From Saccharofermentans sp. (GTDB lineage Bacteria > Bacillota > Clostridia > Saccharofermentanales > Saccharofermentanaceae): a DNA stretch of 64,000 nucleotides. The notes below the pieces were generated by a model. The model saw only the letters and a list, made by a program, of their open reading frames with translations, searched no databases and was not told the origin of the DNA. Location: NCBI GenBank assembly GCA_024403695.1, contig JAKSRI010000002.1:62001-126000 (forward strand). Direction: 5' to 3'. Positions 36,772 to 46,972 of this stretch are shown one piece after another (the first letter of the stretch is position 1; every line of letters begins with the position of its first letter). A program made the translations under genes and the position numbers.

Positions 36772-38400
36772 ATGGAGAATAAGTTGCAAATAAAAAGCTT
36801 GCTTCGTGATAGCTGGAAAGCGGTTAGAAGAAAGTATTTTATCAACGTTCTTATTGTATTCATCGTAGGTGTAATTGTCGGTGGTTATACCTTCTCCACT
36901 AATAATGCAGTAATTGGAAATACCCAGGAGCCATCAGCAGGTACTATCTCTGCAAACGTTATGGTAGGCCGAATTACAGGTAAATCCAATGCGCAGATTA
37001 TCGAAGAGATGGCGCAGGGCTTTGACCTTATTCATATAACGGCAGATCCACAGTCAACAGCTCAGAAATATACACATGGTGTAATTTCAGTATTTGCAAA
37101 CCAGGCATCTTCATCTGGATCTTTTGGATTTGGAATCCTTAATGGGATTAATATTCTGCTTTTTAAGGGTAGCGTGGGTAGATCTATTGTTGTTTTCTCG
37201 CTGGCTATTGTTCTGCTGTTGTTTAACATTTTTGTGCGTAATATTTTTATCGTCGGCCGTGCCAGATATTTTCTGGAGCACAGAAGATTTAATGATACCC
37301 GTGCTGACCGACTTCTCTTTGTGTACAGATATGGATGCACATTTAATGTTGCCCGTATTATGTTATTAAGATATGTTTACCAGCTACTTTGGAATTTTAC
37401 TATTGTGGGTGGTGTTATTAAGGCATATGAATATGGAATGATTCCTTATATTCTGGCGGAGAATCCTACCATCAGTGCTCGTGAGTGTTTTAAATTGAGC
37501 AAAGAGCTCTCTATGAATAATAAGAAAAGAATGTTTGGTCTGGACCTTGTGTATGGTGTGGCATATATCATTTCCAGTTTTACATATAACTTCCTAGCAG
37601 TATTCTTCCTGAATCCAATGCGTCAGTGCACTACTGCTGAGATTTATATGACACTTAGAGGATATAAACTGGCGGGTATGGGTAGTTCGAGTAGATATAG
37701 TATATATTTGAACGACAGACTTCTTGGCATATCTAATATGTCCGAGGGTGTATACCCTGAGTCAGCCTATGCACTTAAGCCACTTGATACCAGAAGCTGG
37801 ATTAAAATTGATTATGATCGTAAATATACTTTCTCAACTATAGTGTTGTTCTTTTTTACTTTTTCATTTGTAGGATGGGCATGGGAAGTGTTTTACACGC
37901 TTCTTAATGAAGGTGTGCTCGCTAATCGTGGAACTATGACTGGACCATGGCTTCCTATTTATGGTGTGGGCGGCATGATTATTATTGTATTCCTTAAGCC
38001 ACTTCGTAAAAATCCGCTTGTTATGTTTGGTGGTTCTTTCGTGGCATGTGGCGTGCTAGAGTATTTCGCTTCATGGATTTTGGAGCAACTATTTGACGCG
38101 AAATGGTGGGACTACACGGGTTACTTCCTTAATATTAATGGTCGTGTTTGTCTTGAGGGATTATTTGTCTTCGGCCTTGCAGGAGTGGCGTTTACTTATC
38201 TTTTCGCACCACTTCTGGATAACCTCTACAGCAAACTTAAAAAAGAGTGGCGTAAACCTGTTTGCGCGGTGCTTCTTATCGCTTTCGCCATCGACCTTGC
38301 ATGGTCCGCATTCCACCCTAATATGGGTGCAGGAGTTACTTATGACGAAGGCGGAATGGGTGCTGGAAATGAAACTTTAATTACTGAAGAGGAGGTCTGA
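36772..38400 (+). CDS. Two-part membrane protein with a CmpB-type (PF06541) C-terminal domain
   Basis: A 542-residue protein. Residues 1-330 hold about five to six helices and resemble DUF975-like integral membrane proteins (RDSWKAVRRKYFINVLIVFIVG; ISARECFKLSKELSMNNKKR). A soluble link follows, then a C-terminal unit beginning FSFVGWAWEVFYTLLNEGVLANRG and containing GPWLPIYGVGG and WWDYTGYFLNINGRVCLEGL, the signature of the putative ABC permease family CmpB. The two halves are usually separate proteins. Encoded between tetR and the polysaccharide cluster. Function unknown. Confidence 0.82.
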   Translation: MENKLQIKSLLRDSWKAVRRKYFINVLIVFIVGVIVGGYTFSTNNAVIGNTQEPSAGTISANVMVGRITGKSNAQIIEEMAQGFDLIHITADPQSTAQKYTHGVISVFANQASSSGSFGFGILNGINILLFKGSVGRSIVVFSLAIVLLLFNIFVRNIFIVGRARYFLEHRRFNDTRADRLLFVYRYGCTFNVARIMLLRYVYQLLWNFTIVGGVIKAYEYGMIPYILAENPTISARECFKLSKELSMNNKKRMFGLDLVYGVAYIISSFTYNFLAVFFLNPMRQCTTAEIYMTLRGYKLAGMGSSSRYSIYLNDRLLGISNMSEGVYPESAYALKPLDTRSWIKIDYDRKYTFSTIVLFFFTFSFVGWAWEVFYTLLNEGVLANRGTMTGPWLPIYGVGGMIIIVFLKPLRKNPLVMFGGSFVACGVLEYFASWILEQLFDAKWWDYTGYFLNINGRVCLEGLFVFGLAGVAFTYLFAPLLDNLYSKLKKEWRKPVCAVLLIAFAIDLAWSAFHPNMGAGVTYDEGGMGAGNETLITEEEV

Positions 38401-38404
38401 TAAT

Positions 38405-39532
38405 ATGAGAATTTGTGTTGTTGGTCCTGTATATCCATTTAAAGGCGGTATTTCTCATTATACTGGCATGATGGTTCGTAATTTAAAGAAAGAGCACGAG
38501 GTTATTACTGTGTCATATAAGATGCAGTATCCTAAGATTCTGTTTAAGAAGGAGCAGCGTGATTTTACTAACGATTCATTTAAAATTGATGACGCACAAT
38601 TTCTTCTTAATACAGCGAATCCATTTAATATAATTGGCACAGCTAACAAGATTAAGAAGATGAATCCTGATTTGGTTATTATTCAGTGGTGGCATCCTTA
38701 TTTTGCTCCGTGTTATAAGATTCTGAAGACTTGTCTCGGTAAGATTAAGACAATTTATGTGTGCCATAATGTGTTCCCTCATGAGAGATTTCCTATGGAT
38801 AAGTTCCTCACACGAATGGTTCTTAAGAAGGGTGATGGATTTATTATTCATTCTTCTAAGGAAGCTGAAGATTTGCTTGGCATAAATAAGAATTCTAAGT
38901 ATGAGGTGACCCCTCACCCTACATATAATGCCTTCAAGCTTCAGGGGATGAGTAAGGAAGATGGCAGAAGTCTTATAGGTATGGATAATGACCGTAAGAT
39001 GCTGCTGTTCTTTGGCTTTGTTCGTGAGTATAAAGGTCTCAAGCATATTCTTAACGCTATGCCTGCTATTTTGAAGGAGAATCCTGATCTGGATCTTTAC
39101 GTGGTTGGTGATTTTGATGGTGATAAGGATATATATGTCGACATGATTGATAGCCTTGGTGTTGCAGGCCAGGTGAAGATTATTGATGGATATGTTCCTG
39201 ATAAAGAAGTTGAGAAGTATTTTGCGGCTTGTGACCTTGTTGTGCTTCCATATGAGTCTGCTACACAAAGTGGTATCGTTCAAGTGGCATATGGGTTTGA
39301 TAAACCATGCGTAGTTACTAATGTTGGTGGCCTTCCTGAGGTAGTTCTCGATGGCAAGACAGGATACGTGGTGGAGCCATATAAGCCGGACGAATTGGCA
39401 CGTGTGGTAAATAAGTATTTTGCTGAGAATAATGAGGCAGAGTTCTCGGCTAATGTTAAGGCTGAGGCCTATAGATTTTCTTGGGATCGAATGAATGAAG
39501 TTGTAGCCAGACTGGCGCAGAAAGTGAAGTAA
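38405..39532 (+). CDS. Glycosyltransferase family 4
   Basis: A 375-residue GT-B glycosyltransferase. It starts with VVGPVYPFKGGISHYT, an acceptor-side glycine loop, and has the donor-side Rossmann half with LLFFGFVREYKGLKHIL, and CDLVVLPYESATQSGIVQVAYGF with GLPEVV, the usual nucleotide-sugar site. Starts four bases after the membrane-protein gene. First enzyme of the surface polysaccharide cluster; sugar not predictable. Confidence 0.9.
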   Translation: MRICVVGPVYPFKGGISHYTGMMVRNLKKEHEVITVSYKMQYPKILFKKEQRDFTNDSFKIDDAQFLLNTANPFNIIGTANKIKKMNPDLVIIQWWHPYFAPCYKILKTCLGKIKTIYVCHNVFPHERFPMDKFLTRMVLKKGDGFIIHSSKEAEDLLGINKNSKYEVTPHPTYNAFKLQGMSKEDGRSLIGMDNDRKMLLFFGFVREYKGLKHILNAMPAILKENPDLDLYVVGDFDGDKDIYVDMIDSLGVAGQVKIIDGYVPDKEVEKYFAACDLVVLPYESATQSGIVQVAYGFDKPCVVTNVGGLPEVVLDGKTGYVVEPYKPDELARVVNKYFAENNEAEFSANVKAEAYRFSWDRMNEVVARLAQKVK

Positions 39533-39533
39533 T

Positions 39534-40514
39534 ATGGAAAGCAAGTTAGTGACAGTTATTATGCCTGTATATAACGTTGAGAAATATCTCGACGCTGCAG
39601 TTAATAGTGTCAGAAATCAGTCATATACTAATTTGCAGATTATACTTGTTGATGATGGCTCACTGGATGCGTCTTCATCTATGTGCGATAAGTATGCATC
39701 GGAGGACTCTAGAATCGAGGTTATTCATAAGGAGAATGGCGGTCAGGCTGTCGCACGTAATCTGGCAGTTAAGAGCGCCCGTGGAGAATATATTCTCTTT
39801 GTGGACAGCGATGACATTCTTACGTCGGATCATATAAAAATTTTGACAGACTGCGCTTTGTCGACGGAAGCGGATATTGTCACTTGTAGTTATAAGAAAT
39901 TCTTCGACGGAGAGGCAGTTCCTACTATTGGTGAGGGTTCTTTTAAGCATAAGGAATACACAGCTGAATCCGCTATGGAAACGCTTTTCTATCAGAGAGT
40001 ATTTACGCATGGTCCTGTGTGTAAGTTAATTAAAAGCCATATCGTTACTAATAATCCTTTCCCAGAAGGAATAATTTATGAGGATTTGGCTACTGTATAC
40101 AGATGGTTCCACAGCAGTAATAAAATTGTGTTCGTAGATGGTGTCACATATTTTTACAGACAGAGAAAACACTCCACTATGAGATCATCTTTCTCAACCC
40201 GTAAGTTTGACAGAATAGATGTAACAAAGGCCCTTAAAGAGTTCGTGGAAGAGCATCATCCGGATATTATCCCAGCTGCAAATGCAAGATGGCTTCTTTC
40301 TAATTTGCAGGTGCTTATGGAGCTTCCGTTAAGCAAGGAATATAAGACAAAGAAGATAGAACTTTACGATAACATTAAGTCTGTCCGTAAGGGTGTTATA
40401 GCGGATAAAAAAGTAAAAAAGTCCCTGAGAATAATGGCTATAAGCACATATCTAGGTGCTACAGTTACCATTCTAGAGGGTCGCTTGTATAATAAATTAG
40501 TTAACAAAGAGTGA
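39534..40514 (+). CDS. Glycosyltransferase family 2
   Basis: A 326-residue GT-A transferase with TVIMPVYNVEKYLDAAVNSV, VDDGSLDASS, ENGGQAVARNLAVKSARGEYILFVDSDD (the DxD metal site) and an acceptor loop with the basic YRQRKHSTM. Begins one base after the preceding stop codon. Typical of capsule or teichoic-acid-like polymer synthesis. Confidence 0.93.
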   Translation: MESKLVTVIMPVYNVEKYLDAAVNSVRNQSYTNLQIILVDDGSLDASSSMCDKYASEDSRIEVIHKENGGQAVARNLAVKSARGEYILFVDSDDILTSDHIKILTDCALSTEADIVTCSYKKFFDGEAVPTIGEGSFKHKEYTAESAMETLFYQRVFTHGPVCKLIKSHIVTNNPFPEGIIYEDLATVYRWFHSSNKIVFVDGVTYFYRQRKHSTMRSSFSTRKFDRIDVTKALKEFVEEHHPDIIPAANARWLLSNLQVLMELPLSKEYKTKKIELYDNIKSVRKGVIADKKVKKSLRIMAISTYLGATVTILEGRLYNKLVNKE

Positions 40515-40524
40515 TAAAAGGGAA

Positions 40525-41640
40525 ATGAAGGCGTTATATATAACATGCAGTAATATATATGATCCAAAGGGCAATGGTGGTTGTAAAGACTCCCAGGCCA
40601 AGCTTAATATGCTTCGCGATTATGTTGGGGCTGATGTTGATGTGTTTGTTTTCCTTCACAAAAATGAGAAAAATCTCCCGCCAAACGATAACTATTTGAT
40701 GCAGCCTAAGAGCAATCTCGGACTTCTTTTGGCTAATTTGTTTGGTGGACGTAAATACTATCCATGGCAGCTTGGTAAGCTTAAGACCATGATAAGAAAC
40801 AACAATTATGACGTGGTGTTTATCGGCGAGTCTGTACTCGGTAATCTGGTAAAGCTGGTGAAGAAGGGTAAGACTTTCGTCTTTTTCCAGAACGTCGAAA
40901 GCGATTACTCCCACCACAAAGTCGAAAGGGAGGGCAAGAAGTTCCTCCCAGCATACTGGTGTGCGCTTAATAACGAGAGAACTGCCGTGCGAAAGGCAGA
41001 TAAAATTGGTGCCCTTAACTCACGTGATGCGGGTCGTATTAGTGAGCTTTATGGTAGACAGCCTGACGTGCTACTGCCTATCACTTTCGAGGACAATTTC
41101 GACGCGGGTAAAATTGTGGTTAATAACGACAGGACCCTCATGTTCCTTGGTAGTTATTTTGGTCCTAATAGGGATTCTGTAATCTGGTTTATGGAGAATG
41201 TGCTTCCTAAGCTAGACAGATTTAAGCTTAAGATAGTTGGCCTTGGTTTTGAGAATGAGAAGGCGACTTTTGAAGCTAAGTATAGTGGTGTGGAAGTGAT
41301 TGGCGGTGTGTATGATCTCAGTGATATATCTTATTCATATCCAGGGTTTGTTATGCCGATTTTGTATGGTGCAGGTATGAAGGTTAAGACTGCAGAAGCC
41401 ATGATGTATGGTCGAACAATTCTTGGTAGCGATGAGGCGCTCGAGGGATATGAGGTTGATGGCGTTAATGGCATCTACAGATGTAATACCGCTGATGAAT
41501 ATGTAGAGACCATTAAGGCCCTGTATTCTTCGGAGATTCCTTCTGTAAATGACGAAGTCAGAAAAGTTTTCCTCGATAAATATGAGCGAGGAACTATTAA
41601 GAATAGATTTGCAAATATGATGAAGGAGCTTGGGGTATAA
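40525..41640 (+). CDS. Glycosyltransferase, GT4-like
   Basis: A 371-residue GT-B type protein. N-terminal KALYITCSNIYDPKGNGGCKDSQ provides the acceptor loop; the C-terminal half has MFLGSYFGPNRDSVIWFMENVLP, and PILYGAGMKVKTAEAMMYGRTILGS, where the Gly-Met-Lys-x-Lys segment is the donor-phosphate site of family 1/4 enzymes. Ribosome site GGGAA is weak. Sugar unknown. Confidence 0.87.
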   Translation: MKALYITCSNIYDPKGNGGCKDSQAKLNMLRDYVGADVDVFVFLHKNEKNLPPNDNYLMQPKSNLGLLLANLFGGRKYYPWQLGKLKTMIRNNNYDVVFIGESVLGNLVKLVKKGKTFVFFQNVESDYSHHKVEREGKKFLPAYWCALNNERTAVRKADKIGALNSRDAGRISELYGRQPDVLLPITFEDNFDAGKIVVNNDRTLMFLGSYFGPNRDSVIWFMENVLPKLDRFKLKIVGLGFENEKATFEAKYSGVEVIGGVYDLSDISYSYPGFVMPILYGAGMKVKTAEAMMYGRTILGSDEALEGYEVDGVNGIYRCNTADEYVETIKALYSSEIPSVNDEVRKVFLDKYERGTIKNRFANMMKELGV

Positions 41641-41641
41641 G

Positions 41642-42631
41642 ATGATTAGCATAGTAGTGCCTGTATACAATTCAAGTAGTACTATCAAGCGATGCGTAGA
41701 TAGCGTGTTGGCGCAGTCTTATGCTGATTTTGAGCTCATTCTTGTTAATGATGGTTCCACTGATGATAGCCTGAAGATTATTCAGGAACTCGGCAAAGTG
41801 GACGACAGAATTGTAGTAGTTAACAAAGAAAATGGCGGTGTTAGTTCAGCTCGTAATCTCGGAATGAGCAAGGCTACTAGAGAGTATATTATTTTCGTTG
41901 ATAGTGATGATGAGTTGTATGAAGATGCACTTCAGAATCTTTACAGTAATGTCAGTGGATATGATATGGTTGTGGGTTCTTTTTCCAAGAAATCAATAGT
42001 TGGATATAGTCAGAACTTGATTCTAGACGATAGAGAAGTTGATGTATCTGATATCCCTTCTGCTTTCTATAATAACTTTGATCATTTTTCTGGTCCTTGG
42101 GGAAAGATATTTACGACTGATATTATTAGGAATAATGGGCTTAGCTTCAGGACAGATATGAAGTACTCTGAAGATTGTGAGTTTGTAACTAGATATCTTC
42201 TATATAGTGGAAAAATTAAGCTTATTTCTAGTCTCGTATATGTTTATTACGTGGGAGATGCCGGTGCTTGTGGAAGATACTATGATGATTTATCAGAATT
42301 CCTAGAGAAGGATTTCCATAGTAAGTTGGCGCTTGTTGATAAGTGTTGTCCTGGTGATAAGGATATTATCAGTAAGTTTGCGATGCGAAGTTATAACCTT
42401 GCCAATACAAAGTATGCGGACTCCAATATTTCCATAGTAGAACTGGCAAAGAAGATAGATGTAACGTCTTCTTTTTACAAGAATTATGCTGACATTAATG
42501 TTGGTGAAGGTGACTGGAGTCTTAATATGGCCAAGAAGTATCGTAAGGACCTTAAGGCATCTAAGTTCAGAATTAAAGTTAAGCATATGATTCAGAAAGT
42601 ATTTGTATCGGTAGGTGTTAAGAATGGCTAA
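41642..42631 (+). CDS. Glycosyltransferase family 2
   Basis: A 329-residue GT-A transferase: ISIVVPVYNSSSTIKRCVDSV, VNDGSTDDSL, ENGGVSSARNLGMSKATREYIIFVDSDDEL. ATG 41642 is used; an in-frame TTG four codons up sits in the preceding gene. It overlaps the pyruvyl transferase start by eight bases. Confidence 0.93.
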   Translation: MISIVVPVYNSSSTIKRCVDSVLAQSYADFELILVNDGSTDDSLKIIQELGKVDDRIVVVNKENGGVSSARNLGMSKATREYIIFVDSDDELYEDALQNLYSNVSGYDMVVGSFSKKSIVGYSQNLILDDREVDVSDIPSAFYNNFDHFSGPWGKIFTTDIIRNNGLSFRTDMKYSEDCEFVTRYLLYSGKIKLISSLVYVYYVGDAGACGRYYDDLSEFLEKDFHSKLALVDKCCPGDKDIISKFAMRSYNLANTKYADSNISIVELAKKIDVTSSFYKNYADINVGEGDWSLNMAKKYRKDLKASKFRIKVKHMIQKVFVSVGVKNG

Positions 42632-43721
42632 GAAAGTAGGGATTTTGACATTCCATAGCGCTGTTAATTATGGAGCAGTTCTTCAGGCTGCTGCGCTTAA
42701 TCGCAAGCTTACCGACCTTGGAATTGATAATGAACTTATTAACTATGAGGACGAGGAATTTCGACAGGTATATGGCATTCAGAATAAGTTCGATGTGACC
42801 AATAAGGTGGTCAGACTTGGGCTTCTTGTGGTGAAGAACATCATGTTTCAGATGCGTAAGCGTAAGTTTATTTCTTTCCTAAAGTCTTATACTACGCTAT
42901 CTAGTGAGAAGTATACTGAAGCTAACATTAAGGCAAGTGTCAATAATTATTCTAAGATAATTACTGGTAGTGATCAGGTATGGAATATGAATCTTACCGG
43001 AGGGGATAAGAGCTATTTCCTCGATTATGTTCCTGAAGATAAGATGATGTCTTATGCAGCAAGTTTTGGTTTTTCTAAGTTGCCAGATAACCTTAATAGA
43101 GACGAGTATGCTAGTCTTCTTAGTAGATTTGATAATCCGTCTATTAGAGAGGATTCAGGTTGTGATTTATATAAGGAACTCACAGGTAAGGCGTCTCTTC
43201 AACATGTGGATCCGACTTTGCTCCTTACTGGTGACGAATGGGCGAAGCATTTTGAATTGAAAAATAGCAACAAAAGAAAGTACATACTCGTATATACAGT
43301 AGCTGTTCCAGTAGGACTGATAAGTCATATTGAGGAAATTGCTAGGGAGCAGGATCTGGACATCATAGAGATTACTCCAAAGTTCAAGACTGCGAGCAAG
43401 TTGATTAAGGCAAAGCATTTCTGCGGCCCTAAGGATTTTCTTAATTTGATATATAATGCCGAGATGGTAGCTACTACATCTTTCCATGCAACGGTGTTCT
43501 CTATGCTATTCCATAAGAAAGTAAGTGTGGAGCTACTTGATAAGAACAATAAGCGTAACGTTAGAATCGAGAGTCTGCTTAAGTTAGTAGGACACGACTA
43601 TGATGGCAGTTCTGATATAGTTGACGTATTCGACGTTGATTACAATAAGGTTGATACTAATCTAGAAAGTGAGCGACAGAGAGCTTTCGCATATTTGAAG
43701 AATGCAGAAGAACGTATTTAA
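42624..43721 (+). CDS. Polysaccharide pyruvyl transferase family protein
   Basis: A 365-residue protein of the PF04230 family, which puts ketal pyruvate on surface sugars. Seen are GILTFHSAVNYGAVLQAAALN at the N terminus, SKIITGSDQVWN, and SFHATVFSMLFHKKVSVELLDK near the C terminus, the family's characteristic blocks. Pyruvylation would give an acidic polymer, often used for binding SLH-domain proteins; that link is inference. Overlaps the flippase gene by 20 bases. Confidence 0.92.
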   Translation: MAKKVGILTFHSAVNYGAVLQAAALNRKLTDLGIDNELINYEDEEFRQVYGIQNKFDVTNKVVRLGLLVVKNIMFQMRKRKFISFLKSYTTLSSEKYTEANIKASVNNYSKIITGSDQVWNMNLTGGDKSYFLDYVPEDKMMSYAASFGFSKLPDNLNRDEYASLLSRFDNPSIREDSGCDLYKELTGKASLQHVDPTLLLTGDEWAKHFELKNSNKRKYILVYTVAVPVGLISHIEEIAREQDLDIIEITPKFKTASKLIKAKHFCGPKDFLNLIYNAEMVATTSFHATVFSMLFHKKVSVELLDKNNKRNVRIESLLKLVGHDYDGSSDIVDVFDVDYNKVDTNLESERQRAFAYLKNAEERI

Positions 43722-45189
43722 AAACATCATTAGCGGTATAGGTGGCCAGCTAATAATACTGATTTTGGGAATAGTATTTCCTAGAATCATTCTTACCCAT
43801 TATGGATCTGATTCCAATGGGTTACTTGGCACTGTGACTAATATTTTTACTTACATGGCTTTGCTTGAGGCAGGCATTGGTCAGGCTGCACGTAATGCGA
43901 TTTATAACCCGCTCACGAAAGGGGACCGCGACAAGGTAAACTATCTTGCGGCCTTGTCGCAGAATTACTTTAGACGCGTTACCGTGTTCTATGCGCTTGG
44001 TGTGGTGTTGTTATCTTTTGTGTTGCCACTGGTGCTTAAAAGTAATATTGATTACTGGACAATCTTTGGCGTTGTCTTCCTTCAGGGTGCAGGTGGTGTA
44101 GCATCGTTCTATTTCATTCAGACTCAGATGATTATTCTGGGTGCCGATGGCAAGGCGTACATTAACAACGGAATTAATGTGATTCATACTAGTCTTAGCT
44201 ATATGGTGAGAATAGTTCTTGCTGTGTTAGGGTTTAATCTGGTGTTCCTGCAGCTGGTTTATTTTGTTCTGTCAGTATTTAGAGTTGCACTTTATAGATG
44301 GTATTTCTCACGTAAATATGACTGGATTAAGAAGGTGCCAGTAGCAGATGAGGATAAGCTTCAGGACCGTAATTCTTTTATTATTACTGAAATTGCCTGG
44401 ACGATTTTTTCTTCGACTGATTCCATCATTTTGTCAATTTTCTTAGGTACACAGGTGTCTTCTGTATACCTCGTTTATGGCATGGTTTTCACTGGCATCA
44501 ACACTGTAACTAATGCAGTATATACCAGTCTTGTCTACATGCTCGGAAAGACATATCACAAAGATATTAAGGCATATGAGAAATATCATGATGCGTTCAA
44601 TTCTGTATTCTTTGGTGGTATGACAGTTCTTATGTGTGTGGCACTTATACTTACAGTTCCATTTATTAAGCTTTATACAGCTGGAATAACTGATGTTGAA
44701 TATGTTTATGAGAGTTTACCACTTCTGTTCTGCCTCGTTCAGCTTCTGTCCTGGAGCAGATATGTATCAGGTAATCTTACTGGTATAGCCGGTTATGCTA
44801 AGCCTACTAGTCGTATTTCTATTATCGAGGCATCTATTAACATTTTGCTTTCTGTAATTTTGGTAAATATTATAGGAATTACGGGTGTTCTTATCGCGAC
44901 TGTTGCCGCACTGCCACTTAAGGCTATTTACTGTAACTATGTTTCTGACTATAAGGTTATGAAGCGATCATGTGTGAATTCTATTAGAATTTTGGGACTT
45001 AACTTTTTACTTTTTGGAATTGCCATTATTGCAAATAATATGCTGAATATAGATATTAAGTCCTACTTGGGGTTCTGCGTATGGGGCCTGGTATTGACTG
45101 CGATATTTGGAGTGCTGGGCATTGTGGTTAATTTGATAGCGAATCCACAGCTTCCAGCTATGATAAATAATATTAGGAAGAGTAGATAA
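43702..45189 (+). CDS. Polysaccharide flippase (Wzx/MATE-like)
   Basis: A 495-residue protein with about 12-14 membrane helices. The start KNVFKNIISGIGGQLIILILGIVFPRIILTHYG and the following GLLGTVTNIFTYMALLEAGIGQAARNAIY fit the MVF/MATE polysaccharide exporter superfamily. It would flip lipid-linked repeat units outward. Its start lies within the end of the pyruvyl transferase gene, and the following gene begins with no gap. Confidence 0.92.
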   Translation: MQKNVFKNIISGIGGQLIILILGIVFPRIILTHYGSDSNGLLGTVTNIFTYMALLEAGIGQAARNAIYNPLTKGDRDKVNYLAALSQNYFRRVTVFYALGVVLLSFVLPLVLKSNIDYWTIFGVVFLQGAGGVASFYFIQTQMIILGADGKAYINNGINVIHTSLSYMVRIVLAVLGFNLVFLQLVYFVLSVFRVALYRWYFSRKYDWIKKVPVADEDKLQDRNSFIITEIAWTIFSSTDSIILSIFLGTQVSSVYLVYGMVFTGINTVTNAVYTSLVYMLGKTYHKDIKAYEKYHDAFNSVFFGGMTVLMCVALILTVPFIKLYTAGITDVEYVYESLPLLFCLVQLLSWSRYVSGNLTGIAGYAKPTSRISIIEASINILLSVILVNIIGITGVLIATVAALPLKAIYCNYVSDYKVMKRSCVNSIRILGLNFLLFGIAIIANNMLNIDIKSYLGFCVWGLVLTAIFGVLGIVVNLIANPQLPAMINNIRKSR

Positions 45190-46962
45190 ATGAAGAAAGC
45201 TTATTACTACATTTTATTTGGTGCAGCGATAGTGCTTGTGTTCATATTGTCTCTTAATGTCCGTAATATCTTTACGGTATCTGAGCTTGGCGATGAAGCA
45301 GGTTATTTCTATAATGCAGCCTTCTTCACAAAGACTAATTGGGATTCTGTGGGAGCATATAACCCTTATTACGGTTATGGATACTCACTACTGCTATTGC
45401 CGTTATGGGCAAATACCAAAAATGGTGTTGAACTTATAAGAGGGGCAGTATGCGTTAATATTGGTCTTATTACGTTAAGTTATTTTATGATCACATATCT
45501 TCTTAACAGAATAGTATTTAAGAATAAGTCAATTTTTGCACCACTTATATCTTTCGTAATGTGTTTTTCTCCTTATATTGTGAGTAGCACGTTTAAGACT
45601 ATATGTGAATGTACCATTGTATTCCATACATGCCTATGTCTCGTGCTTTTTTATAAAATGCTGTCTAAGAATAAACCTCTGTATGCAGTACTGTTTGGAA
45701 TTTGTCTGGCATATGGCTATGCAATACATACTAGATTGTTGTTTGTTATATTCATATTCCTCTTTGTGTGGATGGCTACTTCATTACGATTTGGCCTTAT
45801 AAATGGAAAGAAATTCAAAAAGTATATCAGAACATATATTGCTGCTGCGGTAGGATTCGTAGTTGCTTTCCTAGTAATTTATCTTGTTAAGAGACAGATC
45901 CTATCTTATAGAGAATCAATAGCATTGGCGAAGTCTAATCAGGGAAATATCGTCGATTCAGATACTATTTCACAGAGATTTAGTTGGCTATTTAACTCTA
46001 AAAACACGGGCCTATATTTGTTGAGCTTTTTTGCAAAGTTTTTCTATGCTGTAGTGGAATCTTTTGGATTGTGCTTTATCGGAACTCATTTCCTAATTAA
46101 GTCAATGCGCAAAGATGCGCAGCATAATAATCATGCGCAGTATGGTACTAAGCTTTTTATCCTGATAGGGTGGTTTTCCCTAATATTAATATTCACTCTT
46201 ATCGGCCCGGGTTCTGTAGATAAATTTACAACCTTTTTCTATGCAAGATATTACGAGAGCCTTTTGATTATTTTCGTAGCATTTACTATTGCTTTCGCGC
46301 TTAAGGAAAAAGTCTCTCTTGCCCAGATCGTCACCTCCATAACGGGTGTGATTATTTTAAGATTTATTGCTGGAATTCTTAAGTATAAGCTGAAGTCAGA
46401 AGTGGTACATCTTGATACCAACAGAGCTCCATTCTTCGCTGTGGCAACCAAGTTTACTGATAATTATGGAACTATGCTTAACATCATGATGTGTATATGT
46501 ATAGGTGTTTTGATACTGTTCTATCTTACAAGCAACAAAGTAAAAATGGCTGCTGTAGTTGTTATTTTATTTGTGTTTGTTGTCGCATCATCAGTTTGTA
46601 TTGCAGAGATTAACAGAATTAATGAGTTAGGTAAGGCTGATGCAGAAATTGCATTAAATATCCTGGAAGATAAGGATAAGGAACATGTTCTTTTTGTCGA
46701 TGATAATTCTTATAATTATTCGAATTTCTTTGCGCGTTTCCAGGTTCTTTTGAAAGATGAACCGTTATTAGTTGATAAAGTAAATCCAACGGAAGCTGAA
46801 TATAAGGCTCTATGCGATACATGCTACATAAGAATGACACATAATGATTATATTGTGCTTTATAAATTTTCTCCGATAAATGACTATTTGGTTAATTATG
46901 GTACAAATTATGTTGATGGAGATGTTTTTAGAATGTACTATATAACATCAGAGAATGACTAG
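45190..46962 (+). CDS. GT-C type membrane glycosyltransferase
   Basis: A 590-residue protein with about ten to twelve membrane helices. The first external loop has SELGDEAGYFYNAAFF, an Asp-Glu motif typical of lipid-sugar-dependent GT-C enzymes (GT39/ArnT group), followed by NPYYGYGYSLLLLPLW. A soluble C-terminal part of about 110 residues faces outside. Such enzymes use polyprenyl-phosphate sugars, which the next gene's product could make. Confidence 0.82.
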   Translation: MKKAYYYILFGAAIVLVFILSLNVRNIFTVSELGDEAGYFYNAAFFTKTNWDSVGAYNPYYGYGYSLLLLPLWANTKNGVELIRGAVCVNIGLITLSYFMITYLLNRIVFKNKSIFAPLISFVMCFSPYIVSSTFKTICECTIVFHTCLCLVLFYKMLSKNKPLYAVLFGICLAYGYAIHTRLLFVIFIFLFVWMATSLRFGLINGKKFKKYIRTYIAAAVGFVVAFLVIYLVKRQILSYRESIALAKSNQGNIVDSDTISQRFSWLFNSKNTGLYLLSFFAKFFYAVVESFGLCFIGTHFLIKSMRKDAQHNNHAQYGTKLFILIGWFSLILIFTLIGPGSVDKFTTFFYARYYESLLIIFVAFTIAFALKEKVSLAQIVTSITGVIILRFIAGILKYKLKSEVVHLDTNRAPFFAVATKFTDNYGTMLNIMMCICIGVLILFYLTSNKVKMAAVVVILFVFVVASSVCIAEINRINELGKADAEIALNILEDKDKEHVLFVDDNSYNYSNFFARFQVLLKDEPLLVDKVNPTEAEYKALCDTCYIRMTHNDYIVLYKFSPINDYLVNYGTNYVDGDVFRMYYITSEND

Positions 46963-46972
46963 GGAGAAGAGA

